From: Bacillota bacterium
GTDB taxonomy: Bacteria > Bacillota_I > Bacilli_A > ML615J-28 > CAG-698
Assembly (NCBI GenBank): GCA_023410025.1
Contig: JAEYQM010000056.1
Location: forward strand, 1-9,432
Direction of reading: 5' to 3'
Length of the DNA: 9,432 nt
The notes beneath the pieces are model-generated. The model was given only the letters and a program-made list of their open reading frames with translations. It was not told the DNA's origin and searched no databases. Shown piece by piece: positions 5,093-9,432 of the stretch. Both the position numbers and the translations under genes were made by a program. Numbering within the stretch: the stretch's first letter is position 1; each line of letters opens with the position of its first letter.

Positions 5093-5539
5093 ATGCCTAC
5101 TATTAACCAATTAGTAAGAAAATCACGCCATGATAAGGTTAGAAAATCAAAATCACCTCATTTAGGTATCGGCTTTAATAGCTTACAAAAAGTTTACACT
5201 GATGTAAACTCACCACAAAAACGTGGGGTATGTACACGTGTTACAACAATGACACCAAAAAAACCAAACTCTGCTATTCGTAAGTATGCCCGTGTACGTT
5301 TATCTAATGGAATCGAAGTAACAGCATACATTCCAGGAATTGGACATCGTTTACAAGAACATAGCGTTGTATTAATTCGTGGTGGACGTGTTAAGGACTT
5401 ACCAGGAGTTCGTTACCACATTATTCGTGGTACACTAGATTCAACAGGTGTTGAAAAACGTAAACAAGGTAGATCAAAATACGGCGCAAAGAGACCTAAA
5501 CCAGGTCAAGCTGCAGCTAAACCAGCAGGAAAAAAATAA
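5093..5539 (+). CDS. rpsL: 30S ribosomal protein S12
   Basis: S12 sits at the 30S decoding centre and affects tRNA selection accuracy. The 148-residue product has the S12 core: TPKKPNSAIRKYARVRL (54-70), IPGIGHRLQEHSVVLIRGG (80-98) and RVKDLPGVRYHIIRG (99-113). It carries the N-terminal insert typical of Firmicutes S12 (about residues 14-41), absent from E. coli S12. Residues tied to streptomycin resistance or dependence are wild type: K57 in the PKKP loop, K101 and P104; D102 is the position methylthiolated in some bacteria. The C-terminal tail after RSKYGAKRPK is extended by a short Pro/Ala/Lys-rich stretch, making the protein about ten residues longer than usual for the phylum. AAAGGAGA lies seven bases before the ATG. 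First gene of the str operon; rpsG follows after 29 bases. Confidence 0.98.
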   Translation: MPTINQLVRKSRHDKVRKSKSPHLGIGFNSLQKVYTDVNSPQKRGVCTRVTTMTPKKPNSAIRKYARVRLSNGIEVTAYIPGIGHRLQEHSVVLIRGGRVKDLPGVRYHIIRGTLDSTGVEKRKQGRSKYGAKRPKPGQAAAKPAGKK

Positions 5540-5568
5540 TTTAAAATAATCGAAAGGAGGAAATAGAT

Positions 5569-6039
5569 ATGCCACGTAAGGGTCATGTCCCAAAAAGAAA
5601 GGTTTTACCAGATCCGATATATAGTAGTCCAATCGTAACAAGATTGATTAATAATATCATGTTAGATGGTAAGAAAGGTGTAGCTCAACAAATTCTTTAC
5701 AATGCGTTTGAAAGAATTGAAAAAGTTACAGGTCGTCCAGCCTTAGATGTATTTAATGATGCTCTAAATAATATTACTCCTCAACTAGAAGTAAAAGCGC
5801 GCCGTATTGGTGGTGCCAACTATCAAGTTCCAACTGAAGTAAGACCAGAGCGTAAAATGACATTATGTCTAAGATGGTTAACACAATATTCAAGATTAAG
5901 AAAAGAAAAAACAATGGAAGAAAGATTAGCTAATGAGATAATCGATGCAGCAAATGGAGTAGGTGCTTCTGTTAAGAAACGTGATGACGTTCATAGAATG
6001 GCTGAAAGTAATAAAGCATTTGCACATTACTCATGGTAG
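5569..6039 (+). CDS. rpsG: 30S ribosomal protein S7
   Basis: S7 nucleates assembly of the 30S head by binding the 3' domain of 16S rRNA, and it contacts E-site tRNA. At 156 residues it has the usual length. Recognisable parts are the N-terminal KRKVLPDPIYSSPIVTRLIN, the IMLDGKKGVAQQI helix and the rRNA-binding beta-hairpin region VKARRIGGANYQVPTEVRP. The C-terminus ends ESNKAFAHYSW, typical of S7. A strong AAAGGAGG site precedes the ATG, 29 bases after rpsL. In E. coli, S7 represses this operon at the rpsL-rpsG junction; the short junction here shows no obvious copy of that structure. fusA follows after 17 bases. Confidence 0.98.
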   Translation: MPRKGHVPKRKVLPDPIYSSPIVTRLINNIMLDGKKGVAQQILYNAFERIEKVTGRPALDVFNDALNNITPQLEVKARRIGGANYQVPTEVRPERKMTLCLRWLTQYSRLRKEKTMEERLANEIIDAANGVGASVKKRDDVHRMAESNKAFAHYSW

Positions 6040-6056
6040 TGGAGGTTTAAAGATTT

Positions 6057-8126
6057 ATGGCTCGTGAAACATCCTTAGAGAACACAAGAAATATAGGGAT
6101 AATGGCTCATATTGATGCCGGCAAGACAACAGTTACCGAAAGAATATTGTTTCATGCTGGTAAAATTCATAAAATCGGAGAAACCCATGACGGTGCTGCT
6201 CAAATGGATTGGATGGAGCAAGAAAAGGAACGTGGAATTACAATAACATCTGCAGCAACAACTGCATCTTGGAAAGGTCATAAAGTAAACATTATTGACA
6301 CTCCAGGACACGTAGACTTTACTGTAGAAGTATCTCGTTCACTTAGAGTACTTGACGGTGCTGTTGCAGTTCTAGACGGTCAAGCCGGTGTAGAACCACA
6401 AACAGAAACGGTATGGAGACAAGCAACTGATTATTTAGTACCTCGTATTATTTTCGTTAATAAGATGGATAAAACAGGTGCTGATTTCAATTATTCAGTT
6501 GACACTGTACATAAGAGATTAGGAGCGAATGCTCATCCTATTCAAGTTCCTATTGGGGCTGAAACATTCTTCGAAGGAATGGTTGATATTGTAGCTATGA
6601 AAGCTTACAAGTTTAAACCTGATGAAGTAGAAGATTATTATGAAACTGATATTCCAGCTGATTTACTTGATGAAGTTCAATTAAAGAGAGAAGAATTAAT
6701 TAGTGCTGTTGCTGACTTCGATGAAGAAGTTATGATGCTTTATTTAGAAGGGGAAGAAGTTCCTTATGAAATGCTAAAAAAAGCAATTAGAAAGGCAACA
6801 TTATCAGTTAAATTCTTCCCAGTATTATGTGGTACAGCATTTAAGAACAAAGGTTTAAAATTCGTTTTAGACGCTGTTATTGATTACTTACCATCACCTA
6901 CAGAAGTTCCAGCAATTAGAGGTGTAGACCATTTAGGTCATGAAGTTGATGTTGATTCAACTGATGATGCCCCATTTGCGGCATTAGCATTTAAAGTAAT
7001 GACTGACCCATTTGTAGGTAAATTAACTTTCATTAGAGTTTATGCAGGTGTATTAGAATCAGGTTCTTACATTTATAACTCAACTAAGGGTAAAAAAGAA
7101 AGAGTTGGACGTATTCTTCAAATGCATGCTAATAACCGTAACGAAATTAAAGAAGTTCGTGCTGGTGATATTGCAGCTTGCGTTGGATTAAAAGATACAA
7201 CAACTGGAGATACTTTATGTAATGAAGATCATGAAGTAATTCTAGAAAAAATGATTTTCCCTGAACCAGTTATCCATGTAGCTATTGAACCAAAAACAAA
7301 AGCTGACCAAGATAAAATGGGTGTAGCTTTACAAAAACTTGCTGAAGAAGATCCAACATTTAGAACATATACTGATGGTGAAACTGGTCAAACTATTATC
7401 GCTGGTATGGGTGAATTACACTTAGACATTATCGTTGATAGAATGAGACGTGAATTTAAAGTTGAAGCTAATGTAGGTGCTCCACAAGTTTCATATCGTG
7501 AAACAATTAAGAAATCTGGAGAAATCCAAGGAAAATTCGTACGTCAATCAGGTGGTCGTGGACAATATGGTGATGTATGGGTTAGATTTGAACCAAATCC
7601 AGGTAAAGGGTTTGAATTCGTTGATGCTATTGTTGGTGGTGTAGTTCCTCGTGAATATATCCCTGCAGTAGGAAAAGGATTAGAAGCTGCATTATTAAGT
7701 GGTAACTTAGCAGGTTATCCAACAATTGATATTAAGGCTACTTTATTTGACGGAAGCTACCATGATGTAGACTCAAGTCAAATTGCCTTCGAAGTTGCTG
7801 CCTCAATGGCATTTAAAGCATCTAAGGAAAAATGTCAACCTGTAATTCTTGAACCAATCATGGACGTTGAAGTTGTAGTTCCAGATGAATACTTAGGTAA
7901 CGTAATCGGTGATATTACAAGTAGAAGAGGACGTCTTGAAGGACAAGAAGGAAGAGGACATTTACAATCTATTAGAGCAAAAGTACCATTAGCACAAATG
8001 TTTGGTTATGCTACTGCTTTAAGAAGTAACTCTCAAGGACGTGGAAATTACACAATGCAATTTGCACACTATGAAGAATGCCCTAAATCAATTGCTGAAG
8101 AAGTAATTAAAAAACGTACTTCTTAA
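6057..8126 (+). CDS. fusA: Elongation factor G
   Basis: EF-G is the GTPase that drives mRNA-tRNA translocation and, with RRF, ribosome recycling. The 689-residue product has full length. Domain I carries G1 AHIDAGKTT (17-25), switch I ERGITIT (58-64), G3 DTPGH (81-85, with catalytic H85), G4 NKMD (135-138) and a G5-like CGTAFKNKG (258-266). Domain II is about 285-400, domain III contains MGELHLD (451-457), domain IV is about 482-600 with the tip loop GSYHDVDSSQIAF (566-578) that enters the decoding site, and domain V is 602-689. Sequence type is canonical EF-G, not a Tet(M)-like ribosome protection protein, by its intact domain IV and operon position. TGGAGG sits 11 bases before the ATG. Single copy in view. 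Confidence 0.98.
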   Translation: MARETSLENTRNIGIMAHIDAGKTTVTERILFHAGKIHKIGETHDGAAQMDWMEQEKERGITITSAATTASWKGHKVNIIDTPGHVDFTVEVSRSLRVLDGAVAVLDGQAGVEPQTETVWRQATDYLVPRIIFVNKMDKTGADFNYSVDTVHKRLGANAHPIQVPIGAETFFEGMVDIVAMKAYKFKPDEVEDYYETDIPADLLDEVQLKREELISAVADFDEEVMMLYLEGEEVPYEMLKKAIRKATLSVKFFPVLCGTAFKNKGLKFVLDAVIDYLPSPTEVPAIRGVDHLGHEVDVDSTDDAPFAALAFKVMTDPFVGKLTFIRVYAGVLESGSYIYNSTKGKKERVGRILQMHANNRNEIKEVRAGDIAACVGLKDTTTGDTLCNEDHEVILEKMIFPEPVIHVAIEPKTKADQDKMGVALQKLAEEDPTFRTYTDGETGQTIIAGMGELHLDIIVDRMRREFKVEANVGAPQVSYRETIKKSGEIQGKFVRQSGGRGQYGDVWVRFEPNPGKGFEFVDAIVGGVVPREYIPAVGKGLEAALLSGNLAGYPTIDIKATLFDGSYHDVDSSQIAFEVAASMAFKASKEKCQPVILEPIMDVEVVVPDEYLGNVIGDITSRRGRLEGQEGRGHLQSIRAKVPLAQMFGYATALRSNSQGRGNYTMQFAHYEECPKSIAEEVIKKRTS

Positions 8127-8135
8127 TTGAAATAC

Positions 8136-8164
8136 TTGCAATTTATAAAAAAATAATATAAAAT
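8136..8164 (+). promoter_or_regulatory. Candidate internal promoter for tuf
   Basis: The 70-base fusA-tuf gap has TTGCAA (8136-8141), a 17-base spacer and TAAAAT (8159-8164). Transcription from it would begin near 8171, just before the AAGGAGG site. An internal promoter would give extra EF-Tu, which cells need in excess of EF-G. There is no terminator hairpin in the gap, so read-through from the str promoter is also expected. Confidence 0.5.
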
Positions 8165-8196
8165 ATATCTAAAGACCATATAAGGAGGAAATTTAA

Positions 8197-9381
8197 ATGG
8201 CAAAAGCTAAATTTGAACGTACTAAGCCACATGTAAACATTGGTACGATCGGTCACGTTGACCACGGAAAAACTACTCTTACTTCTGCTATTACTAAGGT
8301 ATTAGCAAAAACAGGTGGAGCAAAAGCAATGAACTATGATCAAATCGACGGAGCTCCAGAAGAAAAAGCTCGTGGTATAACTATTAATACTGCACACGTT
8401 GAATATGAAACTGCAAATCGTCACTATGCACACGTAGACTGTCCAGGACATGCCGATTATGTTAAAAACATGATCACTGGTGCTGCCCAAATGGATGGTG
8501 GTATCCTAGTTATCGCTGCAACAGACGGACCAATGGCACAAACTCGTGAACACATTCTATTATCACGTCAAGTTGGTGTACCACGTCTAGTAGTATTCTT
8601 AAACAAATGCGATATGGTAGATGATGAAGAATTATTAGAATTAGTAGAAATGGAAATCCGTGATCTATTATCTCATGAAGGATTCCCTGGTGATGAAATT
8701 CCAATCATTAGAGGTTCTGCTTTAAAAGCTATGGAAGGTGATCCAGCTTATGAAGCTAAAATCGTTGAATTAATGGAAACAGTTGACAATTATATCCCAA
8801 CTCCAGTTCGTGAAACTGACAAACCATTCTTAATGCCAGTAGAAGACGTATTCACAATCACAGGTCGTGGAACAGTTGCTACAGGACGTGTTGAACGTGG
8901 AACAATCAAAGTTGGAGATCCAATTGAAATCGTTGGTATCAAAGAAACAGCTAACTCAGTTGTTACTGGTGTAGAAATGTTTAGAAAATTACTAGACAAA
9001 GCTGAAGCTGGTGATAACATTGGTACATTATTACGTGGTGTTACTCGTGAAGACGTTCAACGTGGTCAAGTACTTGCAAAACCAAAATCAGTTACTCCAC
9101 ATGCTGAATTCACTGCACAAGTTTACGTATTAAGTAAAGAAGAAGGTGGACGTCATACTCCATTCTTCTCTAACTATCGTCCTCAATTCTATTTCCGTAC
9201 TACTGACGTAACTGGAGTAATCGAGTTACCAGCTGGTGTTGAAATGGTTATGCCAGGAGATAACGCTGAATTAACAGTTAAATTAATTCACCCAATCGCA
9301 ATCGAACAAGGAACTAAGTTCTCAATTCGTGAAGGTGGACGTACTGTTGGTGCAGGTAACGTAGTTACAATCATTAAATAA
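8197..9381 (+). CDS. tuf: Elongation factor Tu
   Basis: EF-Tu is the GTPase that brings aminoacyl-tRNA to the ribosomal A site. At 394 residues it is full length. The G domain (1 to about 205) has GHVDHGKT (19-26), switch I ARGITINTAHVEY (58-70), DCPGH (81-85, catalytic H85), NKCD (136-139) and GSALK (173-177). Domain II (about 210-299) includes ITGRGTVATGRVERG, and domain III (about 301-394) includes SKEEGGRHTPFF and FSIREGGRTVGAG. The kirromycin-contact residue equivalent to E. coli Q124 is Q125, wild type; the position equivalent to A375 is Ser, which I recall as normal in Bacilli. The tail reads GAGNVVTIIK, with an Asn after GAG. A strong AAGGAGG lies nine bases before the ATG. Codon choice is biased, as expected for a highly expressed gene. 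Confidence 0.98.
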   Translation: MAKAKFERTKPHVNIGTIGHVDHGKTTLTSAITKVLAKTGGAKAMNYDQIDGAPEEKARGITINTAHVEYETANRHYAHVDCPGHADYVKNMITGAAQMDGGILVIAATDGPMAQTREHILLSRQVGVPRLVVFLNKCDMVDDEELLELVEMEIRDLLSHEGFPGDEIPIIRGSALKAMEGDPAYEAKIVELMETVDNYIPTPVRETDKPFLMPVEDVFTITGRGTVATGRVERGTIKVGDPIEIVGIKETANSVVTGVEMFRKLLDKAEAGDNIGTLLRGVTREDVQRGQVLAKPKSVTPHAEFTAQVYVLSKEEGGRHTPFFSNYRPQFYFRTTDVTGVIELPAGVEMVMPGDNAELTVKLIHPIAIEQGTKFSIREGGRTVGAGNVVTIIK

Positions 9382-9400
9382 TCTAATTATTTAAAAATTT

Positions 9401-9432
9401 AAGACGCTAGTCGTAAGACTAACGTCTTTTTT
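9401..9432 (+). terminator. Intrinsic terminator after tuf (reaches the window edge)
   Basis: A 12-position stem, AAGACGCTAGTC (9401-9412) with GACTAACGTCTT (9417-9428), has one C-A mismatch and a GTAA loop, and runs into a T-tract that continues to the window end. It starts 19 bases after the tuf stop and closes the str operon. Confidence 0.92.

Noticed and set aside
6057..8126. Tetracycline ribosome-protection protein related to EF-G
   Set aside because: Operon position, length, the domain IV tip GSYHDVDSS and the G motifs are those of housekeeping EF-G.
6075..9020. Antisense open frames within fusA and tuf
   Set aside because: They mirror codon bias of highly expressed genes and have no ribosome sites or domain features.
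9322..9324. Ser at the EF-Tu position equivalent to E. coli A375, linked to kirromycin resistance
   Set aside because: As I recall, Ser is the normal residue here in Bacilli, so it is not evidence of resistance.
1..9432. CRISPR arrays, tRNA or rRNA genes, insertion sequences, integrases, attachment sites
   Set aside because: No regular short repeats with spacers, cloverleaf-type sequences, transposase-like frames or terminal inverted repeats were found.

Overview
The window is AT-rich, uses the standard genetic code (Trp is TGG and TGA is not used as sense) and has strong AGGAGG-type ribosome sites. It carries a long, Firmicutes-type ribosomal protein S12. Together with a secreted SPOR-domain cell-wall amidase, this points to a walled, low-GC Bacillota organism, perhaps near Erysipelotrichales or walled relatives of the Mollicutes. 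That placement is inference; no phylogeny could be run.

Layout, left to right. (1) Positions 1-326 are the 3' end of an FtsX/MacB-type ABC permease, closed by a perfect hairpin. (2) Positions 515-1817 form a two-gene unit: a small membrane protein with a bacterial PH-like domain that seems to be split by two membrane helices, then an endonuclease/exonuclease/phosphatase (EEP) family enzyme one base downstream. It ends in a bidirectional terminator shared with (3), a leftward gene (1991-2887) for an exported amidase with two almost identical SPOR repeats. (4) A 363-base divergent intergenic region (2888-3250) holds unusual structure: an 8-codon ORF with a strong Shine-Dalgarno site, two hairpins in the likely amidase leader, and a roughly 50-base nested palindrome touching the -35 box of the rightward promoter. 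(5) Positions 3251-4895 are a tightly coupled pair: a SatD-family protein (cyclase-like motifs plus a C-terminal helix-turn-helix) and a DUF3307-type multi-pass membrane protein. (6) Positions 4965-9432 are the str operon, rpsL-rpsG-fusA-tuf, with a strong promoter, a structured leader, a probable internal promoter before tuf, and a terminator at the window edge.

The str genes supply core translation: S12 and S7 of the 30S subunit, EF-G for translocation and EF-Tu for aminoacyl-tRNA delivery. The accessory genes to the left are separate transcription units with their own terminators. The best candidate for under-described biology is the SatD-DUF3307 pair: a soluble, possibly nucleotide-handling and DNA-binding protein translationally coupled to a membrane protein with a four-cysteine cluster. 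The PH-like/EEP pair is second. No CRISPR array, tRNA, rRNA, insertion sequence or phage integration site was seen.
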